From assembly GCA_001899715.1 (NCBI GenBank), contig MKWI01000006.1, forward strand, positions 558,001-622,000: a stretch of DNA of 64,000 bases, given 5' to 3'. Shown here in pieces: positions 46,214 to 55,465 of this stretch. The notes under the pieces were generated by a model. The model was not told the origin of the DNA and ran no database searches. It worked only from the letters and a program-made list of their open reading frames with translations. Each line of letters begins with the position of its first letter. Within the stretch, counting starts at the first letter, position 1. Source of the stretch: Sphingobium sp. 66-54 (lineage in GTDB: Bacteria > Pseudomonadota > Alphaproteobacteria > Sphingomonadales > Sphingomonadaceae). Made by a program: the position numbers and the translations under genes.

Positions 46214-47488
46214 ATGTTTCAAAGCGACCGAGCACAGTTTCATGATGTGGCTGGGGTGCAAGTCACCATCGTGATGCCGTGCCTCAATGAGGTGCTGTCA
46301 TTGCCGCATTGCATTGCCAATGCCCATGAAGCGCTGCGGCACATCGATGCAGCTTACGGCATGTCCGGCGAAATCGTTATTGCCGATAACGGCTCGACGG
46401 ACGGCAGCCAGGCGTTGGCGCGTTCGCTGGGGGCACGGGTGGTTCCTGTTGCCGAGCGCGGCTACGGCGCTGCGCTGATCGGCGGCTGCCGCGCGGCGCG
46501 CGGGCGCTATATCCTGATGGGCGACTGTGACGGTAGCTATGATTTCACCGACGGCGTGGCCATGATCGGCAAGCTGGTGGAGGGTTACGCCCTCTGCATG
46601 GGGTCGCGCTTCGATGGCGGTATCGCGCCCGGCGCTATGCCCTGGAAAAACCGCTGGATCGGTAATCCGGTGCTCACCGGTATCCTCAACCTTTTCTTCC
46701 GGGCCGGCATCAACGATGCCCATTGTGGCCTGCGTGCTATCACCCGCGAGGGGTTCGATATGCTGCGCCTTTCCGGCAAGGGCATGGAATTCGCCAGCGA
46801 GATGGTCATCAAAGCCGCGCTGCTCAAATTCTCCATCGCCGAGACTCCGGTCAAGCTGCTTCCCGATCTACGCGAACGCGCGCCGCATCTGAGGCCTTGG
46901 CGGGATGGTTGGCGGCATCTGCGGTATTTGCTGATGTTGGCACCCAACTGGCTATTCGGGCTTCCCGCCCTCGCCATGCTCCTGTTCGGAACAATCATTC
47001 TTGGCAAAGCAGGTATGCAATATGCTTGGCCGGGCACGTTTCCATCGATCGGTAGCTATTGGACTATCATCGGATCAGCGCTGCTGACAATTGGTCATCT
47101 GGCCATAATCATGACGGTAGGTGGACAAGTCTATACCCTGCATGCTGGCTATCGCAGGCCCGGTCGCCTTTCGCGTGCAATTGCCGATATTGCTACGTTG
47201 GAGCACGCCCTCGTTTCGGGACTGACGAGCATAGTCCTTGGCGGAGGTGTCCTCGCGCTTGTCTACGTGCAATGGGTCAGCCGTAATTACAGTATGGCCG
47301 ATAGTATCTTTCTGCCTATTTTCGGCACTTTGCTTGTAACCATGGGTGTACAAAATGTGCTCGGAGGATTCTTGCTCGCCATTGTAGGTGGGCATGAAGC
47401 GAGATTTTTGACGGTGCAAATTGCGCGGCATCAGGGCACCGCCGACGATATCGCCGAAAATTTCCGGCCGACAACGGTAAGGTTCTAA
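46214..47488 (+). CDS. GT2 polyprenyl-phosphate glycosyltransferase with membrane tail
   Basis: Dolichol-phosphate mannose synthase-like enzyme (424 aa), expected to load a sugar on undecaprenyl phosphate. The catalytic domain (residues 15-245) has VTIVMPCLNEVLSLPHC, IADNGSTDGSQALA and the metal-binding MGDCDGSYDF. Four or so hydrophobic helices follow (about 255-410). It precedes a second glycosyltransferase and gtrA on the same strand, the usual trio for adding a side sugar to a surface glycan. A small hairpin (46187-46203) lies before the start. Confidence 0.9.
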   Translation: MFQSDRAQFHDVAGVQVTIVMPCLNEVLSLPHCIANAHEALRHIDAAYGMSGEIVIADNGSTDGSQALARSLGARVVPVAERGYGAALIGGCRAARGRYILMGDCDGSYDFTDGVAMIGKLVEGYALCMGSRFDGGIAPGAMPWKNRWIGNPVLTGILNLFFRAGINDAHCGLRAITREGFDMLRLSGKGMEFASEMVIKAALLKFSIAETPVKLLPDLRERAPHLRPWRDGWRHLRYLLMLAPNWLFGLPALAMLLFGTIILGKAGMQYAWPGTFPSIGSYWTIIGSALLTIGHLAIIMTVGGQVYTLHAGYRRPGRLSRAIADIATLEHALVSGLTSIVLGGGVLALVYVQWVSRNYSMADSIFLPIFGTLLVTMGVQNVLGGFLLAIVGGHEARFLTVQIARHQGTADDIAENFRPTTVRF

Positions 47489-47493
47489 GTGCC

Positions 47494-48435
47494 ATGGAGC
47501 CTTGGTTATCCGTCATCATGCCGGTGCATGGGGGATCACGTTATCTTCCTGCGACTCTCGCCAGCGTTGCGACCCAAGATACCAGAGGCATTGAATTTCT
47601 GATCTATGACAGTAGTCCCGATGACGCCTGTCGACGCATTGTAGATGCGTATTCAAGCCGTCTTACCATTCGCTACAAGGCCATGCCTCTCGTTAGTGGC
47701 TGGCCGGACAAGACCAATCTCGCCGTGAAGGACGCCGCGGCGCCTTATATCGCCATACTCCATCAGGATGATCTCTGGATGCCAGGTCATGTGGATGCCG
47801 TTCGCACCAGTGTTGCGGAGAACCCCTCTGTTGCCATGAACGTCGCCTCATCCCAGTTTGTCGACACAAATGGCCGGCATGTCGGGCGGTGGTCACTGCC
47901 CCTGTCCGCCGGTATCTGGCCGGGCAAAGAATTTGGCCGGCGTCTCATCGTCCAGAATTTCATCGCCATTCCCGCACCTGTAATTCGACGGGTTGATTGG
48001 CTCGCCTCCGGCGGGATGGACCCCGCCCTTTGGTATACGGCTGACTGGGACCTTTATCTTAAGCTTGCCCGCCGTGGCGAAATCGCCATTCGCTCAAGTC
48101 CGACGACGGCATTTCGAATTCATGGCCAATCGCTGACTATGACCGGCAGCCGCAATATCAAATCTCTGCATGATCAGTTAGATATCGTGCTGCTTCGCCA
48201 CGGAGACACCTTTGACACGGAACACGATCGCCGCTTGCGAGCTCGCGCTCTGACTTCCATCGCTATCAATTGTGAACTGGCAAAGGGAGCGGCAGGTCAA
48301 CCGAAATGGTTGAGAGCCACCATATCCCACTTCCTGAAACTCGGTCCGATAGAATCCCTCCGTTACGCTCATGAGGCCCGCCTCATGGATCGCGTTTTGC
48401 CGCGAATCCGAGGGTGCTTGGCCGGAAGCTTGTGA
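47494..48435 (+). CDS. Family 2 glycosyltransferase
   Basis: Cytosolic GT-A enzyme of 313 aa. WLSVIMPVHGGSRYLPATLASVATQD and IAILHQDDLWMPGHVD (residues about 85-100, with the DD metal site) define the GT2 core; a YTADWDLYLKLARRGEIA stretch near residue 185 is the acceptor-side ED-like motif. It starts 5 bases after the preceding gene. Base composition is lower in GC than the core genes around it. Confidence 0.9.
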   Translation: MEPWLSVIMPVHGGSRYLPATLASVATQDTRGIEFLIYDSSPDDACRRIVDAYSSRLTIRYKAMPLVSGWPDKTNLAVKDAAAPYIAILHQDDLWMPGHVDAVRTSVAENPSVAMNVASSQFVDTNGRHVGRWSLPLSAGIWPGKEFGRRLIVQNFIAIPAPVIRRVDWLASGGMDPALWYTADWDLYLKLARRGEIAIRSSPTTAFRIHGQSLTMTGSRNIKSLHDQLDIVLLRHGDTFDTEHDRRLRARALTSIAINCELAKGAAGQPKWLRATISHFLKLGPIESLRYAHEARLMDRVLPRIRGCLAGSL

Positions 48436-48440
48436 GCCCG

Positions 48441-48830
48441 ATGCGCATTACTCGGTTCATCCGCTTTTGCCTTGTCGGGGGTACCGTAACGCTAACTTAT
48501 TATGCGTTACTGATTGGCTTTACGACCCTGGGCCTTCATTATGTGGCGGCGAATAGCCTAGGCTGGTTTATTTGCGTGTCCATGAACTTCCTATTGAATC
48601 GCCGCTTCACATTCAAACAGCGCGGTGGAGCTAGGATGAATGAATTGACGGGCTTTGCGGCAACTTATGCCCTGCAATACCTTGTTGGCACGTCCGTGCT
48701 TATCTTGTTCGTTGAGGTAGCGGGATTATCACTGACGCTGGCCTTCCTAATAACGCTTCTAACGACAACCCTCTTAAGCTACGCATCCCTCGCCCGTTTT
48801 GTCTTTAGGGGGCGATCAATAGCTGACTGA
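48441..48830 (+). CDS. gtrA: GtrA-family membrane protein (lipid-linked sugar flippase)
   Basis: Four-helix inner-membrane protein of 129 aa, thought to flip polyprenyl-linked glucose or similar sugars. FIRFCLVGGTVTLTYYALLI, SLGWFICVSMNFLLNRRFTFK (the NFxxNRxxTF signature) and the final LSYASLARFVFRG are typical. The ATG at 48441, 5 bases after the previous stop, is preferred to a GTG at 48414 that would overlap it. Ends 3 bases from the convergent methyltransferase gene. Confidence 0.9.
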   Translation: MRITRFIRFCLVGGTVTLTYYALLIGFTTLGLHYVAANSLGWFICVSMNFLLNRRFTFKQRGGARMNELTGFAATYALQYLVGTSVLILFVEVAGLSLTLAFLITLLTTTLLSYASLARFVFRGRSIAD

Positions 48831-48833
48831 GCA

Positions 48834-49607
48834 TCAATCTTTCTGCCAGCATGCCACAAAGCTGGCGAACGGCAGGTGTCCCGGCAGTTTGTGGTAAAGC
48901 CGTTCACCTTTCATCAGTGCAGGCGCTAGCCATTTTTTCGAACTATTGGGGATGCGCAACACCCAATTTTGCAGCAGTAGAAAATAAGCTGGACCGCCAA
49001 CGTAGGTCAGCCCGATCGGGCGCAACTCTCCCGCATGGTTGCGGGCCAACTGCGGGTGCGAAAGAGCATGCTCGCTATCGGCATCAAAATGTTGCTTGTC
49101 GGCCCGATACCAGAGCCGCCGCAGCGGCTCCAAGGCGAAGTCGGCATTGGGCTCCATCATGATGAGCCGTCCTCCAGGATTAAGCAATCCGCGGATATTG
49201 GCAAAAGCTGTCTGGAGATCGGAGACGAGATGGTGGATGCCACCCATTACCAACACGGCGTCGTAGGTTTCCGAAGTCTCTACTGGCTTCGTAAGATCCC
49301 ATACGTAGCATGGCCGGCCATGAAGCGCCCTGAAGTCCCGGGCGGCTGACTCGGATATGTCACACCCCGAAATCTCCAAGCTCGGCTTGTGCGCACGCAT
49401 CCAAGCCGCTGCTGTGCCAATCCCGCTCGCAAGCTCGATGAGACTGCTTGCATCGCCCAGATAATCCAGAATCGGGCGATAAAGGAATTCTTCTTTGTAA
49501 GCCTCAGCGTATCGGTCGGTCGTCGCTTCTGCATAGCGATCATGAATCGCCTCGAAAAGCTGCTTCTGTGTAGCGATATCCGCCTCAGGCTGCCAGTTCT
49601 TCACCAT
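48834..49607 (-). CDS. Class I SAM-dependent methyltransferase
   Basis: A 257-residue methyltransferase. The SAM-binding motif is SLIELASGIGTAAAWM (about residues 56-71), followed by ISGCDISESAARDF and VLVMGGIHHLV; the late GGRLIMMEPNAD strand is also typical. The C-terminal 80 residues, rich in aromatic and basic residues, may bind the substrate. Lies 2 bases after the 2OG-oxygenase gene stop on the same strand. Likely modifies a sugar or glycan end; not certain. Confidence 0.85.
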   Translation of the reverse strand: MVKNWQPEADIATQKQLFEAIHDRYAEATTDRYAEAYKEEFLYRPILDYLGDASSLIELASGIGTAAAWMRAHKPSLEISGCDISESAARDFRALHGRPCYVWDLTKPVETSETYDAVLVMGGIHHLVSDLQTAFANIRGLLNPGGRLIMMEPNADFALEPLRRLWYRADKQHFDADSEHALSHPQLARNHAGELRPIGLTYVGGPAYFLLLQNWVLRIPNSSKKWLAPALMKGERLYHKLPGHLPFASFVACWQKD

Positions 49608-49609
49608 AT

Positions 49610-50449
49610 TTATCTCTCGGTCATATTATCATCGCCGTCGCGCCGGTATACATGGGGATTTACCCATATCTTCTCCCCTAGCGCCTTCAGCGCCATCGTG
49701 CGCAACGCATTATCTGCTCGCATTACTATATCGGCCGATCTCTGACCTGGCTCACTCCGAAATGATGTCGCATGAAAATAATCCCCCTCCTCGGGAGACC
49801 GCCTGGAAAAATAATAATTGGAAACGCAGCAACGCCGCCCATCGTGGCGCACTTCATTGACGGAGTGCCAAGACCGTCTGTTCGTGACCATGACGACAAG
49901 GCTGTTGAAAGTGCTGGGAAAGGTCCGTGGACTCCCGCGGGGCCCCTCATCCCAGAGCTGCAGTGAGCCACCGAATTTTTCTTCCCAACCCGGAGTTACA
50001 TAATAGAGCAGATTGAGCACTCTATATCGCTTGCGGTGCTTGTCGTGCGAGTTATCGAGATGAGGCCGTAGATAGGCGCCCTTCTGCATTGCGCTGATAC
50101 CGCCGGCATATAGATCGACATCTGGCTCCAGTTCTCGCAGGCCAGTAACTCGACCGATTAAATCAACCACGCGAGGATCTTGGAAGGCGTAAACAGCTTC
50201 TTCGAGTAACGGATCATACGTATCCATTTGTGCTGCGATGTGTTTGTTTTCCTTTATGGAGTGCTTCAGAATCATCTGCTCTGACACGGGAAACCGATCG
50301 TAAATGACCCGAGCCAAATCTACAGGCAGCAGATCCGCAATCTGGCAGGATGGGATACGATTGGAGCGTCGGAACTGGTCAGCCATATCTTCCAAGGCTC
50401 GCTCCAGCCGTGCAGCGAGCTGATCAGCGATGTCCTTTCGATCAGTCAT
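49610..50449 (-). CDS. 2OG-Fe(II) oxygenase (prolyl 4-hydroxylase-like)
   Basis: Protein of 279 aa with the 2-His-1-carboxylate iron triad: RPHLDNSHD (HxD, near residue 127) and WHSVNEV (second His, near residue 193), then the 2OG-binding RRCCVSNYYFS (Arg). LNLLYYVTPGWEEKFGGSLQLWD is the strand before the core. Relatives are found in LPS and EPS clusters, where they hydroxylate sugar or lipid parts. Lower GC than neighbours. The methyltransferase gene follows at once. Confidence 0.85.
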   Translation of the reverse strand: MTDRKDIADQLAARLERALEDMADQFRRSNRIPSCQIADLLPVDLARVIYDRFPVSEQMILKHSIKENKHIAAQMDTYDPLLEEAVYAFQDPRVVDLIGRVTGLRELEPDVDLYAGGISAMQKGAYLRPHLDNSHDKHRKRYRVLNLLYYVTPGWEEKFGGSLQLWDEGPRGSPRTFPSTFNSLVVMVTNRRSWHSVNEVRHDGRRCCVSNYYFSRRSPEEGDYFHATSFRSEPGQRSADIVMRADNALRTMALKALGEKIWVNPHVYRRDGDDNMTER

Positions 50450-50491
50450 GCGGCGCGCTCCTGTGGTTATGGGGCCGATAGTGGAGCGCTA

Positions 50492-52297
50492 TCAGTTTAC
50501 GGTTAACGAGACGTTGTGTTCATGTGACACGCTGTCCTCAGCTGGTGTACGTGCAGGCATCCGACGCAGCTTGATGACGGTGCAGCCGCTCTTCGCCAGC
50601 AGCATTTCTTCATTTTCCAGCCGCGGGCCAAGCCGAGCGGCCGGTAGTTGGAGAGCGCGTATTAGCGGATCGAAGAAGCTCTCTTCAACCAGCGCAACAT
50701 GCACGCCCGGACGGCAGATGCGGCGGGCAAGATCTTCCGGATCAGCAATCATCGGCTCCAACAGCCGGATCGGTCGGTTGGACAGATCTGGCCGATTGAG
50801 CACCAAGTCGTGGAACAAGATGAGATTGCCCTCCGGAATGATCGCATAATCCGCGCCGCTCGCATCGATGCGAGCGCTTGCCACGGCAAATGGTTCATAA
50901 AGTCGATGCGCCAACCATGCTTGAACGGGCATGAGAACAACGAGGCTCAAGGCAACGGCATGCAGGACCGATGAACGCAGAGCGCCTATGGCTGGAGCGT
51001 CGCGGTCGTGAGAAAGCGCGTTCCAGCCATAGCCTGCAAGCAGTACCGCGTTGCCCAGCACGGCATGAAAATAACGATAGCCAAAACCGTGGCCTTGGCT
51101 CGGCAGGATGATGGTCATCATCAGTGCGGGTAACACGAAACTCGCCGCAAGCGCAGCGGCGAGGCGATCCTTACGCACGAACCGCCAACTCGCCAGCAGC
51201 AACGGCAGCAGCAGCACATTCTGCCATGTGCAAAAACGCAGCATGTTTGCAGCCATGGTGGAAAGATTATCTCGGTTCGCAGCAAGGGCGCCCAATAGAC
51301 GTGCCAGATAATCGACATCCGGCGCGACGCCGGCGGCCTGAGGCGCGGCGATCAGCGTCTGGATAAACAATGGCCAATAAAGCCAGAAGGCCCCGATCAG
51401 GGTATAGGCCGGTACGAAGATCGCAAGGCGCCGCCAGTTGCGGTCCGTCAACAGGAGCAACATGAACGGTGCGACGAAGAGCGGGTGGAACAACGGCTGA
51501 TGCAGGCCGGTCGCCACGAAACCCACCGTCACGGAGCCGAGATGCGTTATGGGCCGATCCGTGAGGAAGAGCCGAAGCCACAGCAGATTGAAGAAGAGAT
51601 GGGCCGGCATGGCATAGGCCGTCATCCCGGTGATCATCACTTGCCCGGCACTGACCAGCAACAGGACGCAAATAATCGCCGTTTCCGGCTTGTCGGGCCA
51701 GATGCGTCGCGCGCAACTCCAAAGCAGAAGAGCTGACAGGCCCGTATAGACTGGGCCGGCCAATGCCGGATCGGCCATGGTTCCGAAGGCTGCCCGGAGC
51801 AAGGCATTCATCGGCAGATAGGCGGAAACCCAGGCAAGCTGCTGCGGCGCCTCCAGCATGAAACGCAAGTTGAGCTCGGCGGTATGAGCCTGCCACTCGG
51901 GCGGAAGCGGCCAGACCAGATGACCCGCTGAGAAGATGGCTGTATCGAATGTCGCCATCTGCTCGTCGCGCGTGAAATCATAACCGAGCAGCAGCCAATA
52001 GTGACCCAAATAGCAGATCAGTGCAGCAGCGGCTGCAATCATCGCTACTGGACGCCAACCCGCAACGACGGGTCGGGACATTGGTTTGATCGGCAGCAAG
52101 GCAAGGCCCGCAAGAGCAGCCGAGAGGCCAAACAACCACAAGTCCTGCTGGTGAAGAAGGATCGACGCAATGACGTCCCGGCTTTGTGAAGCACCCGCGA
52201 GAAGAATTGCAGCGAGGGCTAAAGCAGGAAACGCAAACCTCTCCAGCGGAGAAGAGGACATGCTTGGAGTCGACCCATCCTGATTGTCGCTCTGCAT
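50492..52297 (-). CDS. Multi-pass GT-C-like membrane protein of unknown function
   Basis: Integral membrane protein (601 aa) with about 11-12 hydrophobic helices up to residue 455 and a soluble C-terminal domain. The first periplasmic loop has LLLGYDFTRDEQMATFDTAI, an acidic D/E motif placed as in GT-C glycosyltransferases (PMT/ArnT type). It heads the minus-strand group with the oxygenase and methyltransferase genes. It may transfer a lipid-linked sugar; no family name can be given with confidence. Confidence 0.75.
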   Translation of the reverse strand: MQSDNQDGSTPSMSSSPLERFAFPALALAAILLAGASQSRDVIASILLHQQDLWLFGLSAALAGLALLPIKPMSRPVVAGWRPVAMIAAAAALICYLGHYWLLLGYDFTRDEQMATFDTAIFSAGHLVWPLPPEWQAHTAELNLRFMLEAPQQLAWVSAYLPMNALLRAAFGTMADPALAGPVYTGLSALLLWSCARRIWPDKPETAIICVLLLVSAGQVMITGMTAYAMPAHLFFNLLWLRLFLTDRPITHLGSVTVGFVATGLHQPLFHPLFVAPFMLLLLTDRNWRRLAIFVPAYTLIGAFWLYWPLFIQTLIAAPQAAGVAPDVDYLARLLGALAANRDNLSTMAANMLRFCTWQNVLLLPLLLASWRFVRKDRLAAALAASFVLPALMMTIILPSQGHGFGYRYFHAVLGNAVLLAGYGWNALSHDRDAPAIGALRSSVLHAVALSLVVLMPVQAWLAHRLYEPFAVASARIDASGADYAIIPEGNLILFHDLVLNRPDLSNRPIRLLEPMIADPEDLARRICRPGVHVALVEESFFDPLIRALQLPAARLGPRLENEEMLLAKSGCTVIKLRRMPARTPAEDSVSHEHNVSLTVN

Positions 52298-52499
52298 GCT
52301 CCCCCTAGCGCAGCGGACCTAAACAGGATCGTCTAACAGCATGATCCTTACCCTCTGCCAACAGGTTTCGATCGCCTCCTGATAGAGGCTGCCGTGGCAT
52401 GGTGTCCCTTGGTTAGCACTTTATCAAAGCTTCGGCCCTAATCCTGCGCGGTGGATGACGCGATCATCCACGCGGAGGCGAGTGAGGCCGAATCGATCT
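52298..52499. other. Divergent promoter region before cpaF
   Basis: About 200 bases between divergent genes; should hold both promoters. No repeat or palindrome seen. Confidence 0.4.
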
Positions 52500-54014
52500 A
52501 TGAACGCATTTGGACGAAAGAACGGACTGGGCGGCAAGGCCTCCTTCGGCGTGGCGCGTCCGATGCAGGCGCCGGCAGCCTCGCCGCATGCGGTGCCGGC
52601 TGGCGGCGGGCAGTTTCCGTCGATCGCCGCCGAGCCCTTGCCTGCTGCTGCCGCGGTGGAGGATCTGCTCCCCACGCCGCATTCCGATGCCCTCGCGCGG
52701 CTTGCCGAGCGGATGAACGGCGAGAATGCGCCGGCCGAGCAGGCACAGGGCTTCGAGGCGTCCGTCCACAAGATCAAGGAGCAGGTGCTGCCGCGCCTGC
52801 TCGAGCGCGTCGATCCGGAGGCGGCGGCAACGCTCAGCAAGGATGAGCTGGCCGAGGAATTCCGGCCGATCATCATGGAGGTGCTGGCCGAGCTGAAATT
52901 CACCCTCAACCGGCGCGAGCAGTTCGCGCTGGAGAAGGTGCTGGTCGACGAGTTGCTCGGCTTCGGCCCGCTGGAGGAACTGCTGGCCGATCCGGAGGTG
53001 ACCGACATCATGGTCAATGGCCCGCACCAGACCTACATCGAGAAAAAGGGCAAGCTCCAGATCGCGCCCATTCATTTCCGCGATGAGGAGCATCTGTTCC
53101 AGATCGCCCAGCGCATCGTCAACCAGGTCGGCCGCCGGGTCGACCAGACCACGCCGCTGGCCGACGCCCGACTGCCGGACGGCAGCCGCGTCAACGTCAT
53201 CATCCCGCCGCTCTCGCTGCGCGGCACGGCCATCTCCATCCGTAAATTCTCGGCCAAGCCAATTACGCTGGACATGCTCGCCCAATGGGGCGCGATGAAC
53301 CAGAAGATGTGTACGGCGCTCAAGATCGCGGGGGCCTGCCGGTTCAACATCGTCATCTCGGGCGGCACCGGCTCGGGCAAGACGACGATGCTCAACGCCC
53401 TCTCCAAGATGATCGACCCCGGCGAGCGTGTGCTGACCATCGAGGATGCGGCCGAGCTTCGGCTCCAGCAGCCGCACTGGCTGCCGCTGGAAACCCGACC
53501 GCCTAATCTGGAAGGGCAGGGCGCCATCACCATCGGCGATCTCGTCAAGAACGCACTGCGCATGCGGCCGGACCGGATCATCCTGGGCGAAATCCGCGGC
53601 GCCGAGTGCTTCGACCTGCTCGCCGCGATGAACACCGGCCACGACGGCTCGATGTGTACGCTCCACTCCAACAGCCCGCGCGAATGCCTCGGCCGTATGG
53701 AGAACATGATCCTGATGGGTGACATCAAGATCCCCAAGGAGGCCATCTCCAAGCAGATCGCCGACTCGGTAGACATGATCGTGCAGGTCAAGCGCCTGCG
53801 CGACGGCTCGCGCCGCGTCACCAACATCACCGAGGTGATCGGCATGGAGGGCGACGTGATCGTCACCCAGGAGCTGTTCCGCTTCGAGTATCAGGACGAG
53901 GACGCGGATGGGAAGATCATCGGCGAATATCGTGCCATGGGGCTGCGGCCCTACACGCTCGACAAGGCGCGCGGCTTCGGCTTCGATCAGGCCCTGCTCG
54001 ACGCCTGCCTCTGA
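52500..54014 (+). CDS. cpaF: CpaF/TadA-type secretion ATPase
   Basis: Hexameric ATPase of type II/IV secretion superfamily that drives Flp/Tad pilus assembly, 504 aa. N-terminal 90 residues are disordered; then the three-helix bundle (VHKIKEQVLPRLLERVD), VLVDELLGFGPLEELLADPEVTDIMVNG, Walker A SGGTGSGKTTMLNAL (about 301-315), Asp box ERVLTIEDAAELRL and Walker B MRPDRIILGEIRGAE. Start 52500 is the Met nearest the family start. No tadB/tadC follows; the next gene is convergent. It therefore stands alone in this window. Confidence 0.93.
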   Translation: MNAFGRKNGLGGKASFGVARPMQAPAASPHAVPAGGGQFPSIAAEPLPAAAAVEDLLPTPHSDALARLAERMNGENAPAEQAQGFEASVHKIKEQVLPRLLERVDPEAAATLSKDELAEEFRPIIMEVLAELKFTLNRREQFALEKVLVDELLGFGPLEELLADPEVTDIMVNGPHQTYIEKKGKLQIAPIHFRDEEHLFQIAQRIVNQVGRRVDQTTPLADARLPDGSRVNVIIPPLSLRGTAISIRKFSAKPITLDMLAQWGAMNQKMCTALKIAGACRFNIVISGGTGSGKTTMLNALSKMIDPGERVLTIEDAAELRLQQPHWLPLETRPPNLEGQGAITIGDLVKNALRMRPDRIILGEIRGAECFDLLAAMNTGHDGSMCTLHSNSPRECLGRMENMILMGDIKIPKEAISKQIADSVDMIVQVKRLRDGSRRVTNITEVIGMEGDVIVTQELFRFEYQDEDADGKIIGEYRAMGLRPYTLDKARGFGFDQALLDACL

Positions 54015-54086
54015 GGGCTGCTTTTGCGGCGGGTCGGTTGGACGCGCCGGGGTCTGGGTAAAGCGAGCGCATACCGGCCCGCTAGT

Positions 54087-54105
54087 GCTCCTGCTTTCGC
54101 AGGAG
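54087..54105. repeat. CTCCTGC hairpin (repeat-family single copy)
   Basis: CTCCTGC (54088-54094) and GCAGGAG (54099-54105) pair across TTTC, with GTGCTC at the left as in the paired repeats at 29031 and 60480. Located in the gap between convergent cpaF and DUF924 genes, where it could also terminate transcription. Confidence 0.6.
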
Positions 54106-54142
54106 AACATGCTGCTCCAATGTGTGAGGCGATGCTTGCCGC

Positions 54143-55159
54143 CTACCAGTGCGAGCCCTCCCGCACGGCCTCTTCCTCCTCGGGCAACGTCTCGCGCCCG
54201 AGCACGGCGTTGCGGTGCGGGAAGCGGCCGAAGCGCGCGACGATGGCGTGGTGGGCCTTGGCGAAGGGCAGGTTGAACTCGAACCCCGGCTGGCTGAACA
54301 GGTCCAGCGAGCGCTCCTGATCCGCCAGTTCCTCGCTATGCATGAAGGGCAGGTAGAAGAACGACCGCGCGCTGTTGACGAACGTGTCGTCATAGTCCCG
54401 GTCGATGGCCGCCCGCGCAATGTCCCGCGCCAGCGCGTCGGTCGCGAAGGCGCGGGCATGGCCCCGGAACATGTTGCGTGGGAACTGGTCGAAGAGCACG
54501 ATGGCGGCCAGCGCCATGTCGGCATCGTCGAGGAACGCATCGGCCGGCTCGTCGCGCAGCGCTTCCCAGAGTGAGCGGAACAGATGGGCGCAGCGTGCAT
54601 CCTCTTCATCGCTGGAGGCGAACCAGCCGTCCGGCCCGATCTCGTTCAGCCAGTAGTTGAGCACCGCGCCGACCCAGCCATGGCCGACCTTGCCGCGCGC
54701 TTCGGTCGGTGGGGTATCCTGCGCGCGATCGGGTGCCGCTGGCCGCTCCCATGTCAGTACCGGCAGGCCGGTCCCAGCGCCTTCGACCACCTGCTCGACC
54801 GACACCACGACGATTCGCCGGGCGCCGGTGGCGGACGCGAAGGGCGCCGCGGCAATGTCCCACTCGTCGTCATCCGGCAGGATCGCCTTGCCGCGCCCCT
54901 GAAGGCGCACCGTGCGCTGCGATCCATCGAACGCACAGACCATGAGGGCGATATGGGCATGGGCGCCGGAGGTGGGTGGCGTGCCGTCATCGCTATCCAG
55001 CCAGGCGACGAGGTCCGGGGCGATGATACGCAACCGGTCCGTCCCGCCGGCGTCGAGCCGGATCGCGCCATCATCGGCCGTCGCAGCGAACAGGGCGAGG
55101 GGTTGCGCTTCGATGAAGGCGCGCTGGTCGTCGGTGATTGCGGCGGAAGTCTTGGTCAT
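54143..55159 (-). CDS. PPOX-like / DUF924 fusion protein
   Basis: Protein of 338 aa made of two parts. Residues 1-140 resemble a pyridoxamine-phosphate-oxidase (flavin split-barrel) domain: ITDDQRAFIEAQPLALFAATA, DRLRIIAPDLVAWLDSDDG and a GRGKAILPDDDEW strand. Residues 158-338 are a complete DUF924 domain (VLNYWLNEIGPDGWFAS, IVLFDQFPRNMFRG, FFYLPFMHSEELADQERSL, RFGRFPHRNAVLGRE), an all-helical TPR-like fold. Both domains normally occur as separate proteins. Role unknown. Single frame without a break, so the fusion is not an obvious sequencing artefact. Confidence 0.85.
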   Translation of the reverse strand: MTKTSAAITDDQRAFIEAQPLALFAATADDGAIRLDAGGTDRLRIIAPDLVAWLDSDDGTPPTSGAHAHIALMVCAFDGSQRTVRLQGRGKAILPDDDEWDIAAAPFASATGARRIVVVSVEQVVEGAGTGLPVLTWERPAAPDRAQDTPPTEARGKVGHGWVGAVLNYWLNEIGPDGWFASSDEEDARCAHLFRSLWEALRDEPADAFLDDADMALAAIVLFDQFPRNMFRGHARAFATDALARDIARAAIDRDYDDTFVNSARSFFYLPFMHSEELADQERSLDLFSQPGFEFNLPFAKAHHAIVARFGRFPHRNAVLGRETLPEEEEAVREGSHW

Positions 55160-55225
55160 CCCCCGTGGCTATCAGGCCGGCTGCGCGCCGCCAAGCCATG
55201 GCCGCATATGTTGAGGAACGTGGGC

Positions 55226-55465
55226 TCAGTCGCGCTCCATCCACGCATCGCCGATGTCCACATCGCCGGAGAGCAGCGCCTGCGCTGCGACGAGGTCCTC
55301 GGCCAGCACCATCACGCGGATCGGCAGCATCAGCGGCACGCCTTCGGCCAGGTTCATGCCGGTATCGAAGCAGAAGGCCGGGATGCCCGCCGCTTCCAGC
55401 CGGCCACGCACGATCTGGGCGAGCATCGAATCGGCGAACCGATCAAGCTCGACCAGCCCGCTCAT
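55226..55465 (-). CDS. DUF2007 family small protein
   Basis: Cytosolic protein of 79 aa of the DUF2007 (putative signal-transducing) family: LVELDRFADSMLAQIVRGRLEAAGIPAFCFDTG, then LPIRVMVLAEDLVAAQALL, a small ferredoxin-like fold. Start 55465 overlaps the tldD stop by 1 base (TGATG), so it is translationally coupled to tldD. Confidence 0.85.
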   Translation of the reverse strand: MSGLVELDRFADSMLAQIVRGRLEAAGIPAFCFDTGMNLAEGVPLMLPIRVMVLAEDLVAAQALLSGDVDIGDAWMERD

